64,000 nucleotides of DNA from Chaunax sp. Z400. Its lineage: Eukaryota > Chordata > Actinopteri > Lophiiformes > Chaunacidae. The stretch spans positions 24,086,810 to 24,150,809 of the forward strand of contig CM075187.1 of NCBI GenBank assembly GCA_037577475.1, read 5' to 3'. Positions 45,861 to 55,148 of this stretch are shown piece after piece (the first letter of the stretch is position 1; every line of letters starts with the position of its first letter). Position numbers and translations under genes: made by a program. Below the pieces are notes generated by a model. It was given only the letters and a program-made list of their open reading frames with translations, had not been told where the DNA came from and did no database searches.

Positions 45861-46500
45861 TGATTGACTCTGTGTCTTATTTTACATTATATTATTAATT
45901 TGCAGTAAGAGTCAGGGTCTAAAATCATGATAGAACGTCCTTTCTGCTACAATGCTTATTAAAACCCACTCCAGAATTGTAATGGCTCAGTTCACATAAA
46001 TTACAAAAACATCATTTCATTTGTGGTCCTAGCAGTGCCCTGTTAATATGGGAACTATTTGTCATTAACAAATTAGTCGTCCTGAAGGGAAGAACACGGT
46101 GCCTGGAAATAGATGCTGCTGTTTTTACATTTCTTTTTTCAGCGCTGTGACAACCACAAATGAAATTCAATTCACCTCCATTGTATTGGGGTGGAAGGAG
46201 AAATCTCAGAGAAGCCTATTGTATCTTAAAATCTGTACAGAGTTACCAACGCTATCTGCATTGGTGACATGATATGACTGGAGATAAATGAGGGAATATA
46301 TATTTTCAGAATTCAGGTGAACATACCTCTTTTTTTCTGCCACACAACTTTTTGAGTTTACATTAAGCCATCTATTTAGATGCCAGAATATGTTGGAAAG
46401 CATTAACCTTCTGAATTATCCATACAAATCTCTCCGGCTGGTTATCTGAATCTTTGGCAGCTTTATTTCAGTTGGTTCTATTTAAAGTCATGATAGAAGG
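45861..46500. other. Intergenic stretch after ARVCF
   Basis: AT-rich, no ORF or element recognised with confidence. It may contain the degraded 3' end of the L1 relic to its right. Confidence 0.4.
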
Positions 46501-46559
46501 GAATGCAGGATCTGCCAGAGAAAATGTAATTCAACTTTTAACACTAGGATTTTTTTAGA

Positions 46560-47600
46560 CTATATGAATATGAGCCATCAAGTGACAATTCTAAAATCCT
46601 TTTGAATGGCCTTGACATAAGAATGAGAGTGCATTTGGAAAAAAGCCTGTTTGACAGCCTTGCTGTCTTGATAAAATGATTACTGTTACAGGAATAGGCG
46701 ACTGTGTGTGACTTTAAATACATGCATCCATACAATCTTTACTTTAGAAACAAACTGAGAATCATCTGTCAACTTGCTAACAGATGCCACTGACACTGCA
46801 TGATTAGTGAAATTGGACATTACTAACTGTGGTAAGAGATTGGCTGTGTGTGAGTAAACTGATCAAGCTACACAAATGTGGAATATACACATTTTTATTG
46901 ACTTATCTTGTCTCATATTTGTGCCAATATGAAGCTGCTTCTGTATACCTATACATGCTGTATTGACAGGAAAATTTCTGCATATGTGCATATTGATTCG
47001 GTTCCATATGAGACATGAATTTCTGTTGCCCATTAATACCAATATAGGTTTGGAAGTTTTAGACCCCCTCTGTCATAAGGTAAGTAAAGTAAGGTAAGAT
47101 GGAGTAGAACACTTATTGTTCCAAATAAAGTTAGTAAACAATTTTTTAAATCGTTGAAAAAATGAGTCTGGTGGGGGTAGAGGGATAAACTGAAATAGAT
47201 AGAGCAGTTTTGGTAATGAATTCATTTTTAAAATGTTAATGCGACCGATTAAGGACATTGGCATTATGGTCCATTAGTTAAGGGATTCCATAATAGATTC
47301 TGTCGTAGGGTTGTAATTAGCCGGGATCAGATCCTTAATTTCAGATGTGATTTTGATTCCCATCATCTGAGTAAAGTGATATTTTATGCCCATATGACCC
47401 ATCGAGATGCCTGAAATAGATGGAGAATCTCTTATCGACATTACAAGTGGCTCCATTGTAAGAACAAATGGCAATGGAGAAAGGGGACATCCCTGATGTG
47501 TAGATCAGTGTGAATACAAATAATTTAAACACCAGGAATTTGATGCCGAGACACCATTGTTCTGCTAACTGTGAAGCTTAAGTAATGGTCCATCATCATT
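46560..47600 (-). mobile_element. L1-type LINE ORF2 remnant (reverse transcriptase part)
   Basis: On the minus strand, fragments in shifting frames follow the order of an L1-clade ORF2. First comes GCPLSPL/FVLTMEPLV and HKISLYSDD (the reverse-transcriptase catalytic YxDD region, here mutated to YSDD), near 47370-47480. Next is MPMSLIGRINILKMNSLPKL with LLYLFQFIPLPPP (47170-47264). Last is GGLKLPNLYWYYWAT (about 47010-47065). Stops and frameshifts between them show a dead, 5'-truncated copy. The 3' boundary is not resolved. Confidence 0.8.
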
Positions 47601-47620
47601 AGCCATGGTTTTGATCTCAG

Positions 47621-48263
47621 TGTCTTATTTTAAAGGTTGTGTTTCCTGTTTTATTTTGGTAGTTATGTTCTCCATGTTGTGTTTTTTTGTTTTTACACTT
47701 CCTGTCATCTTTTCCTGTGATCTGTTTTGATCTTAATTTTCTCGTGTCTTGGTTTTAGTCTCCTGTTTTCAGTTCTGATCCCCTCTCCCTCTGTGGCTTT
47801 GTATTCCTGTCTCATGCCAGTTTATCATTGTGTCCTCCTTTTGTCTTCCCCTTTAATATTTTCCTCCAGTGTGTGATTGTCTGATCATTTCCACCTGTGG
47901 TTGTCTCCTACTCCCTGTTCCACCTGTTTATCATTCCCTCCTTATCCCAGTATATTTAGTCTGGGTGATTCTTTCCAGTGTTCATCATGTTTTGTGTTCA
48001 TTCTGGAAGTTTCCTTGTTTTTTTGACTCCTTCCTGTCTGTTGGATTTTGATTCTGCCTTTTGATTTTGATTACCTGCCTGTCTCTGGACTCTGAGCCTG
48101 TCTTACCCCTTTTGATACTGTTGCCTGTTGTGGACTGCCTTTCTGGTTTTTAGACCTTGGACTGTTTACTAGTTTGTTGATTATTAAATCTCTGAAAAGC
48201 TCGCAGTGTTTCTGTCATATGTCTGCATTTGGGTCCTCACAACTCAGGCTGTGAACTCTGACA
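47621..48263 (+). mobile_element. Probable solo LTR of a Gypsy-type retrotransposon
   Basis: About 640 nt from TGTCTTATTTTAAAGG to ACTCTGACA, rich in CCTGTTTT/TTCCTGTC words. It has a TATA-like GTATATTTAGTCTGG (about 47950) and TTATTAAATC before the end. The 3' end GTCTGCATTTGGGTCCTCA...CTGACA resembles the R-U5 end of fish Gypsy LTRs. No internal gag/pol region adjoins it and I see no matching 5-bp target duplication, so boundaries are provisional. Confidence 0.55.
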
Positions 48264-49330
48264 ATTACTGTCCACTGGAGGTAATTTATTAGAGCCATAT
48301 TTATCACATAACATCACTGAATCATTAGAGTTTATCACTGATCTACAGAATGAGCCTATGGTAGCTGTGTTTTACTGCTTGCGACTGGAAACTTTAATTA
48401 AAGGCTAAATTGGCAAACCTCGGAAACTACTAATCCAACATCATGGAGACTTTTTGCCTCAGAAACCAGATATTTTATAACTTTATAGCAGACTACTTTG
48501 ATTGACCTCTATGCTCCAGTGAAAAACAATTGCTTGTGTCCTTTGACCATAAAACGATAGGGTAAAAAATATCAGAAGAATTAAGATTAGTTTCAGGAAT
48601 CAGACACTGTTTAATGTTCTTCACCATTTATATAGATTATCCAAGTTTACCTAGACAACAGGGACCGGGCTGACAAACGAAATTGCCTGTGATTAAGGGA
48701 CTAAACTAAATTGAATTTACCCAGTTGGTAACCATTTCCTACAACAGTAAAAAAAAAAAAAAGGAGAAAGATTCTCTTTCAATTGATTTTTGGCTCCTGA
48801 ATCACTTATAGACATTTATTTACGTAAAAATAGTTAGCTCTTAATCTGTTAGTTCAATGCTAACACATAATGCATCATCAACAGAACAGTGATAAGATAA
48901 TCTTTTCAAACAATCCATTTTTATTTAACATATTTAATAAAACATGTAAAACGACTCACCACAAGCATTTTCTATCCTCTGTCAAATTCAAATCAGAAAT
49001 TGGTTTAGAAAAACAGCCAATATTTTGCACATATAAAGTATTTATTTTGTCAAGAAGTATCAAAAATTATTTAAAAGTGTCTCCTTTGTACATTTTAATA
49101 TAATTCATATTTATATATAGTGCAGACTAGGAGAGAATGTTCATAAATCAGGAGCCATGAGAGAATCTACAGTCTAACAATCAATCACTCTAACAAAACA
49201 TTCAAGACAGAGTGAAATCAATAGACTTCACTGGTACAAAGGGCAGGATGGATTAACATATAATTAGAATAGTTATAATTAATTTCAAATATATTCTCTT
49301 CAAAACAACGAACCCAAGGTATGAGTGGAT
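48264..49330. other. Intergenic stretch
   Basis: AT-rich with a poly(A) run near 48750. No gene or recognisable element. Confidence 0.4.
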
Positions 49331-49331
49331 C

Positions 49332-49570
49332 TCAAATCAAGTCAAATCAATTCTATTTATTTAGAGCCAAATCACAACAAAAGTTATACCATGTCACTTT
49401 CCAAAAAGAGCAGGTCTAGACCGTCCTCTTAATTCTACAGAGACCCAACAGTCCCACCATGAGCAAGCACTTGGCGACAGTGGCGAGGAAAAACTTCCTT
49501 TTTTAAAAAGGCAGAAACCTCGAGCAGATCCAAGACTCATGGTGGGCGGCTTTCTGCTTTTACCGGTCGG
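49332..49570 (+). repeat. Teleost interspersed repeat ('gagcaagcacttggcgacag' family)
   Basis: Begins with AAATCAAGTCAAATCAATTC and carries ccaccatgagcaagcacttg gcgacagtggcgaggaaaaa CTTCC, then AGAAACCTCGAGCAGATCC. This block order is a widespread fish repeat, usually followed by a GGTTGGGG...GAGAGA stretch, as here. Confidence 0.8.
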
Positions 49571-49571
49571 G

Positions 49572-49606
<35 letters not shown>

Positions 49607-49643
49607 CGGGGGGTGAGAGAGAGAGAGAGAGAGAGAGATTGGG

Positions 49644-49696
<53 letters not shown>

Positions 49697-49815
49697 GGGG
49701 GTGAGAGAGAGAGAGAGATTGGGGGGAGAGAGAGGGAGATTGGGGGGGAGAGAGAGGGAGATTGGGGGAGAGAGAGAGAGAATTCGGAGGGGGTGGGAGA
49801 GAGAGAGACATTGCG
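49570..49815 (+). repeat. Higher-order (GA)n array with TTGGGGGG spacers
   Basis: Seven or so blocks of (GA)n or (GAGAGG) separated by GGTCGGGGGGTGA or GATTGGGGGG. Both strands give long Ser/Leu/Pro- or Glu/Arg-only ORFs that are artefacts of the repeat. Confidence 0.95.
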
Positions 49816-49839
49816 GGGGGAGTGCAACCGCAGTAACAA

Positions 49840-49985
49840 TAACAGCTAATGTAAAAGAAAAATTACAATTTGTAGTATTTACAATACCTACCACAATAAC
49901 TACACTGATAATAACAATGATATTAATAATGAAGATGATGATGATAATAATAGTAAGAATAATAATGGTAATGGTGATGATAATA
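49840..49985 (+). repeat. AT-rich trinucleotide-like tract (ATA/ATG/ATAATG)
   Basis: Imperfect TAATAATGATGATAATAATAG repeats, probably the end of the same teleost repeat. It directly abuts the last exon of the minus-strand pseudogene. Confidence 0.6.
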
Positions 49986-49999
49986 ATCTCATCCTCTTG

Positions 50000-50143
50000 G
50001 ATGAGGCCCCATCTGGACACCGTGCCAGTCTCCGACTTGGACCTTCCCATGTCAAGCCTGGTCTGGTGTCTGGGAGCAAACACCTCTCTCAGCTCGTTGG
50101 ACTCCAGCAGGTTTGGCCACAGTGCGACGATGTTGCTCACCAA
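50000..50143 (-). pseudogene. Decayed SGNH/zinc-ribbon gene, exon 8 (C-terminal)
   Basis: Reads VSNIVALWPNLLESNELREV then FAPRHQTRLDMGRSKSETG on the minus strand, which I recall as the C-terminal segment of multi-copy fish proteins with the DUF6729 domain (pattern ALWxNLL...ARHQxRLxxGRF). The expected acceptor before VSN is TTCTTGG and lacks the AG, so splicing to exon 7 looks lost. The sequence runs into an AT-rich repeat and no clear stop is identified. Confidence 0.55.
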
Positions 50144-50253
50144 GAACAGACAGAAGAAAAAAAAAACAATGCATGAGAAGACAATAATGTGTTCAAATTA
50201 ATCTGTCTCACAGAGCCCAGAGGGAGAATAGCAAGACAATAAATGTTCCTTAC

Positions 50254-50358
50254 CTGCTGGTTTGTGAGTGCTAGAGCAGTCGCTTTTCTCAGCTCCACCA
50301 GAAACTCTGCCAAGCTGTCAACTCTGTCCATGCCTGGAACACCAGAATCATCCACAGC
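50254..50358 (-). pseudogene. Decayed SGNH/zinc-ribbon gene, exon 7
   Basis: Thirty-five codons between a strong acceptor (ctgatttttttcag) and donor (CAG|GTAAGG). It reads AVDDSGVPGMDRVDSLAEFL then VELRKATALALTNQQ. Intact in itself; the D.xVDxLAEFLxxLR...ALTNQ pattern matches the same protein family. Confidence 0.65.
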
Positions 50359-50457
50359 CTGAAAAAAATCAGACATGAGATGAGCAACAAAAATTGAGAA
50401 GTGGAGCCAAGTGCAGATAGAGTGATTTCTTAACACATAATTATGTTTTTTACATAC

Positions 50458-50578
50458 CCCAGACTGATCAGGAGATGATGGATCCACCTCTGAGGAGACA
50501 CTTGTGGCATGGTGGAAGCAGCCATGGAGGAGGTGGCAGGCTGGGAGGCGACAGCAGCTGGGACAAAGAAGCAGCAGG
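50458..50578 (-). pseudogene. Decayed SGNH/zinc-ribbon gene, exon 6 (acidic linker)
   Basis: Acceptor cttccttccag, donor CTGGG|GTATGT. One frame ends TSVSSEVDPSSPDQSG, a Ser/Asp linker that would lead into AVDDSGVP of exon 7. The frame dictated by exon 5 is a different one, implying a frameshift in exon 5 or 6. Confidence 0.5.
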
Positions 50579-50746
50579 CTGGAAGGAAGCAGAGGCCGTG
50601 GATATCAATTTATGAGCAGCTCAGTGTCTGGTTTGCTTTGGTTATGGGATTAGTAAAAATAAAGCCTAATTGAATTTAAATTTATATAAGAATTTAAGAA
50701 CAGCCACAAAGCAAAGGTATTATAGCCAGATATCAATTTGACATAC

Positions 50747-51159
50747 CAGTGTATATTTCAGGTGGACTGAAGGTTGTCACAAACGCCCGGCCAAACACCT
50801 TCAAGCTGTTGGTGTTGACACTGTGGGCCCCAGAGTAGGTGAGCAGAGATGAAGACCTGCTCGTCACTGCCTCAGTACCCCGATCCTCGATGTGGTCCAT
50901 GCGGGAGAGGATGTCTCTGCCGTACACAGACAGCAGTCAGCGACTGGTGGGGATGTCGCTGGGCTCTGGAGGAACCTGGCAGACCACTGGGAAGAGGCTG
51001 GGCCGATCCACAAAGTCAGCACACTCCCCAAGATAGTGTGCCAGCCGGGTCAGCCATTCCTCCCCATGGTTCTCCTTTAACTGCATCAGCAGTCATGTTG
51101 GACTCTTGCTAAGAGTCCGGTCCCTCAGCAACCGAATGACACCGATGTCACAAGCATAC
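50747..51159 (-). pseudogene. Decayed SGNH/zinc-ribbon gene, exon 5
   Basis: Acceptor cgtttcag, donor ACTG|GTATGT. It continues exon 4 in phase: K-YACDIGVIRLLRDRTLSKSPT, a TGA (51093-51095), then LKENHGEEWLTRLAHYLGEC, and after a second TGA (50937-50939) LLSVYGRDILSRMDHIE. After DHIE the expected long domain (an RNase H-like region in the relatives I recall) is missing and replaced by a Ser/Thr-rich segment ending FSPPEIYTG. The first TGA probably derives from CGA by CpG decay; the gene is not translatable as it stands. Confidence 0.65.
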
Positions 51160-51486
51160 CTGAAACGCACATTGTTGATGTGATTAATTACATATTCTTT
51201 CCAATGTATATACTGTAGCATAGCCCATAATCATTGTATTGCTTTTTATTGATCTTATTTTACTTTATTTTATAGTATTTATTAACATTTTATGCCCTAT
51301 TGCTATTTTACATATTTAAAAAAAAAGATTTTTTACTTTTTCTCTTTCCCTTATACTTAATAGAACAGCTGCTATATTCTAATTTCTCTGCAGGGATCAA
51401 TAGAATATTTCAGATTGTGATTCTGAAGTTAATTTCAGTGCTTTAAACCTACATAATCACCATGTTTTAAAAACTACTTCACTCAC

Positions 51487-51962
51487 TTGTGGGTCAGGAT
51501 CAGGCGGGACATCTTTTGTTGAGGCAGAGCCAGCTGGTCCTGGACAGTCTGACTGGTGGATGAGTAGTTCAGAGAACACACAGTGCACCTGAGTGTCTCT
51601 GTTGCCATCAGGTAATACCTGTCCATGTCCAGGACCTTCCAAGCCTTCTTGTGGACACCACCGCCTGTCAGCTGCATGCCACAGGTTGGGCAGGACACCC
51701 TGACCTTCCACAGGTCGTAGGGCATCCCCACCATCAGCCGATGGGTGAAAAAGCAGTCTGGTGCTGGCGTGTGGTGGTAGATGAAGGCCGGGACAGGAGG
51801 CTCAAACCACAGCTTCAGATCTGTCTGCAGTTTAGCAGAGTGAAAGAGGGTGTTGGAAATCCACCTCTGGTCCTGCACAGGGATGGACTTGCTCATCTCA
51901 CTTGGCAACCAGGAAGAAGTTGAGGCCCCAGCAGTGACTGGCTGAACTCATACAGGCTCACC
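51487..51962 (-). pseudogene. Decayed SGNH/zinc-ribbon gene, exon 4 (DUF6729-like domain)
   Basis: Acceptor ctaccaaacag, donor CACAA|GTGAGT. It encodes WLPSEMSKSIPVQDQRWISN, later FFTHRLMVGMPYDLWKVRVS, then CPTCG...CTVC: two CxxC pairs about 35 residues apart, which look like a zinc ribbon. I recall this arrangement as the DUF6729 domain of multi-copy fish proteins; the name is from memory. The first part of the exon has an in-frame TGA about 25 codons before EMSKS. Role unknown; DNA or nucleic-acid binding is a guess from the zinc ribbon. Confidence 0.7.
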
Positions 51963-52066
51963 CTGTTTGGTAGACAACAACACATTAATTTACTACATAA
52001 ATGAATGCAAATCTAAAGATGGCTTACAACAGAGCCAGACCACTGAATAAACACTGCTGTACTTAC

Positions 52067-52761
52067 AGAGGCTATACTGCCAGGCTGGGGTGTAGAACAG
52101 AGGTAGGGGTCCTCATAGAGGATGGAGTAGGAGAGGGGCTGGTGGTTGTCACAGAGACCATGGAGGGGGTCCTCACAGAGGATGGATGAGGAGAGGGGCT
52201 GGGGGTAGGAGGGCTGGGGGTCCTTGGCTGAGTCCTGAAGTGGACCTGATTAAGTCCTGACAGAAAGTTGCAGTTGGTCTCAATAAAGTTCGAGTTCAAC
52301 AACTGCTCCTTCTGCTTTCTCTCCAGTCTTTCGCCAAAATTGATGATTGGTACGTGAAGTTCAGTGTTAGGAAATGTTTCCTCGGCCACTTTCAACAAAG
52401 CATGTAGTTGTTGCACCATGCTTTCAGTCTTTTGCCTTCCGAGACAGTTGTTGAGGTCTGCTGACAACACCACTGTCTCCACTGACTTGGTTGGGGGAAG
52501 CCTTCTGAGCATCTCAGTCAGGTGGTAAAACTGGGCCCCTGGATAGCTGTCTATCAGAGTGTTCGCATCTGAAAATCCAGGGACCCGAGCGAGATTTGAA
52601 TCCCCCAGGAAAATGATGGGCTTCTTGGGGTGAAAGCACCAATCTTCAAGCTTATGGTCCGTTCTATGGTGGACTGTAGGTTCCCAGCTTGAAGGTCCAG
52701 TGGCTCGTCACTGTACAAGAGGTGGGGTGATCTTCCTCTCTGGCTTCTCATTCAAGAGTTT
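52067..52761 (-). pseudogene. Decayed SGNH/zinc-ribbon gene, exon 3 (SGNH-hydrolase-like domain)
   Basis: Acceptor gttttcttttcag, donor CCTCT|GTAAGT. It encodes KKPIIFLGDSNLARVPGF (GDSN at 52594-52605, the block I nucleophile motif of SGNH hydrolases), then VVLSADLNNCLG (block III-like, with N) and VPIINFGERLERKQKEQLL. The C-terminal catalytic DxxH block is absent; instead the exon ends in a Ser/Thr/Pro-rich tandem repeat (52085-52230) of about 62 nt per unit. One frameshift lies between SDEPLDLQAG...TIERT and EDWCFHPKKP (near 52640-52660), another near the exon start, and a TAG near the end. Confidence 0.7.
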
Positions 52762-53753
52762 CTGAAAAGAAAACAAACAGCATGTTTGATTTCACCTACA
52801 CAGTTTTCATGTTGGTTCAGGGCCTCACTGAACCCCAGAGTGGCCGTAGCCAGAAAAGCATCCAAGGATTTAAATGTCTGTATTTTACAATAACACATAA
52901 TAAATCATTTATTGTGATGCCTTGCTGTATAATAATAAATATGAATTGTGTCAGTGATTATAGTCACAATACATCAGTTCTGGTATTATCCTGTGGTATG
53001 GTAGCCATGGGCTGCATTTTGATTATGTGCTCATTATGTTAATATGCTGAATTCATTGATTTAAAATAATTATTGGGATTTGTACATGAACCTATTGAAC
53101 TGATTTGATTCAGATCTTTTCAACTGCTAGAAATACTTAAACTCTGAAATATATTGTAGCTTTTAATAATGCAACTAATTGGAAAGGCCTTGTTTATTTA
53201 TTTACTTGTGTTTTTACTGATATTTTGCCTTGATTCACTTCAAGTGTTTTTTTGTTATGTCTAAACTTTTCAATACAGCCAGTAAATTTAGTTCTGTGTC
53301 TGTGTGTTAAATAGATTTTCACCCAACTCAGTAGCAGAAGCTATACTAGCCCTATAGTCTAGCTACTTTATACTATATTATAATTACATATAGTTTCTTA
53401 TAATAATTAATATATTCATTTAAGTATTCCATCAAAATTGCTACAGAGGAGTTTAGTGTTACTTTTGTCATATCATAAGATACAACAGGTTACATACGTC
53501 TTCAGCTCACCACTACTGCCTTGAAAGACTTGCTAATATGGTCAAATAATGGCTAGCCTAGCTGTTTTGTTAGCTAGCAGCTAACAGCTTTTAGCTGTTT
53601 GCTCGGTCCATCACTCATAGGGTACATTAGTTTACAAAATACACATTAAACTTTTCTGAACCTCCAACCTTCAGTTTCAAACTGCAGCTGTGATCTGAAG
53701 TCTAGTGAAATAAGTGGTTAGGATGTAAAATATGAGCTCACCTGGTGATCCTC

Positions 53754-53909
53754 AGACCATGGAGGGGGTCCTCACAGAGGATGGATGAGGAGAGGGGCTG
53801 GGGGTAGGAGGGCTGGGGGTCCTTGGCTGAGTCCTGAAGTGGACCTGATTAAGTCCTGACAGAAAGTTGCAGTTGGTCTCAATAAAGTTCGAGTTCAACA
53901 ACTGCTCCT
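53754..53909 (-). repeat. 156-bp direct duplication of part of exon 3
   Basis: Identical base for base to 52155-52310 (constant offset 1599), same orientation. It contains the Pro/Ser repeat and the end of the SGNH-like domain. The match resumes after a 6-nt deletion (tctctccagtctttcgccaa). Just left of it, 53700-53745 resembles 54329-54373, the donor side of exon 2. So the insert is a composite of duplicated gene segments. Confidence 0.95.
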
Positions 53910-54153
53910 TTCTCTCCAGTCTTTCGCCAAAACATGGAGGGGGTCCTCACAGAGGATGAAGCAGGGCAAGTGGTCGTCACAGAGACAGTGGATGGAGTTG
54001 ATGAAGAAGCCAGAGACTGAAGGAGATATTTGGTGATCGGACCGGGGTTGAATGTTTACTTTCCAGCGGAAAGGTCTACATCAAGTCGCACCCCGCGTAG
54101 CTGGAGCAAAGAGAAGAGTGGGTATAGGTGACTTTGGAGGCGGGCTGTTGGCT

Positions 54154-54269
54154 GCCCACCCAATCAAAGGCCAGGCATGGTATTGGTATATCCTATACTA
54201 TTTTTCCATTGGCTGAACAAATAAAATAAAATACATTAAATAATTTTTCATCACTTTGATTGGGTGGGC
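54154..54269. repeat. Inverted repeat, remnant of a small MITE
   Basis: GCCCACCCAATCAAAG (54154-54169) is the exact reverse complement of CTTTGATTGGGTGGGC (54254-54269). A GGCTGAGCCCACCCCTG string 20 nt further right resembles a hAT-type terminus (CAGGGGTGGGC on the minus strand). It lies inside the intron between exons 3 and 2. Confidence 0.55.
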
Positions 54270-54371
54270 AAGACGCAGATTTGGATGGGCTGAGCCCACC
54301 CCTGCCCCTAGCTAAAACCGGGCTCGATTTGAAGTCTATTCAAGTATGTAGGATGTGAAATATGAGCTCAC

Positions 54372-54683
54372 CTGTAGGCAGAGGTTCTCCTCCTGCAGCC
54401 GCTCGAGCTCCCGTGTCCTCCGGGCCTGCAAAGCAGCCAGCTGACGCTGAAGAGACTCGATCGTATGATCCCTCCGTCTGATCTGCTCTTTAGCCCGCTG
54501 GTGGTCAGCCTGCAGCCTCCTGTTCTGCACCTCCATGTCAGACACACTCCTCTGCAGGCGGCTGTTCTCCTGCAGCAGCTGCCTGTCCTCAGAAGAGTAC
54601 TCCCGGTCTCTGGGGACACACTCCTTCCCCACGTCCTCCAAAGTCTTGTTGAAAGGCTGTCCAGAATGAGGAAAGACATCCAT
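54372..54683 (-). pseudogene. Decayed SGNH/zinc-ribbon gene, exon 2 (coiled coil)
   Basis: The donor is CTACAG|GTGAGC. From ATG at 54683 it reads MDVFPHSGQPFNKTLEDVGK and then about 70 residues with heptad spacing of Leu (LLQENSRLQRSVSDMEVQNR, RLQADHQRAKEQIRRRDHTI, LQRQLAALQARRTRELERLQ), a strong parallel coiled coil. The 5' boundary is unclear: the frame is open upstream to a weak AG near 54710. The exon itself shows no stops. Confidence 0.65.
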
Positions 54684-54972
54684 AGTTTTAATATCACACA
54701 GTAGGAAATCTACTTGTCCCTATACAGAGAATAATATATGGAAATATACCAAATTACATATAAGTCTGAGTCGAAACCAAATTTAAACGATTAAATAAAT
54801 CCCGTATTTCTTATATATGAATTGAAAACGCTGTAAATCACAAAACACTGTAATAGGCTACATCGGTTGATCTGTAGCTTTAGCTAACGCATGACCAAAG
54901 TGACAAACAGCAGTAATCTTGTCTGTAAGTAAAGTGGCGACTACAACATATCTCCTGGTTTGAATATCTTAC

Positions 54973-54993
54973 CCTGGCTCTACGTCTCCCCAT
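54973..54993 (-). pseudogene. Decayed SGNH/zinc-ribbon gene, exon 1 (MGRRRAR)
   Basis: ATG followed by an arginine-rich start (MGRRRAR) and a good donor AGG|GTAAGA. Short basic first exons of this kind precede the coiled coil in the related fish proteins I recall. It sits just downstream (minus strand) of the TGATTAAATG minisatellite and about 350 nt from the promoter-like region. The phase to exon 2 is not certain. Confidence 0.45.
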
Positions 54994-55013
54994 GTTTGTC
55001 GAAAAAGACGAGA

Positions 55014-55148
55014 TGGTTGATGGAATGGTTGATGAAATGTAGATGGTTGATGAGATGGGGATGAAATGTGCGATTAAATGTGTGATTAAATGTGTGATTA
55101 AATGTGTGATGAAAAGTTGATCAGATGGTTGATAAGCTGGTAGATGGA
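55014..55148 (-). repeat. Minisatellite of TGATTAAATG / GATGGTTGAT units
   Basis: Includes three perfect 12-nt units GTGTGATTAAAT, flanked by degenerate GATGGTTGAT(G) units over about 135 nt. It sits directly upstream of exon 1 on the minus strand, in its presumed 5' leader. Confidence 0.85.

Noticed and set aside
47869..48051. 60-codon ORF
   Set aside because: Lies within the probable Gypsy LTR, a non-coding region.
49574..49849. Arg/Glu-only ORFs in the GA array
   Set aside because: Direct products of (GA)n repeats in three frames.
49394..50143. 249-codon minus-strand ORF
   Set aside because: Its first part is exon 8 of the decayed gene; the rest is the translation of AT-rich and GA/TC repeats and a fish repeat, so it is not one protein.
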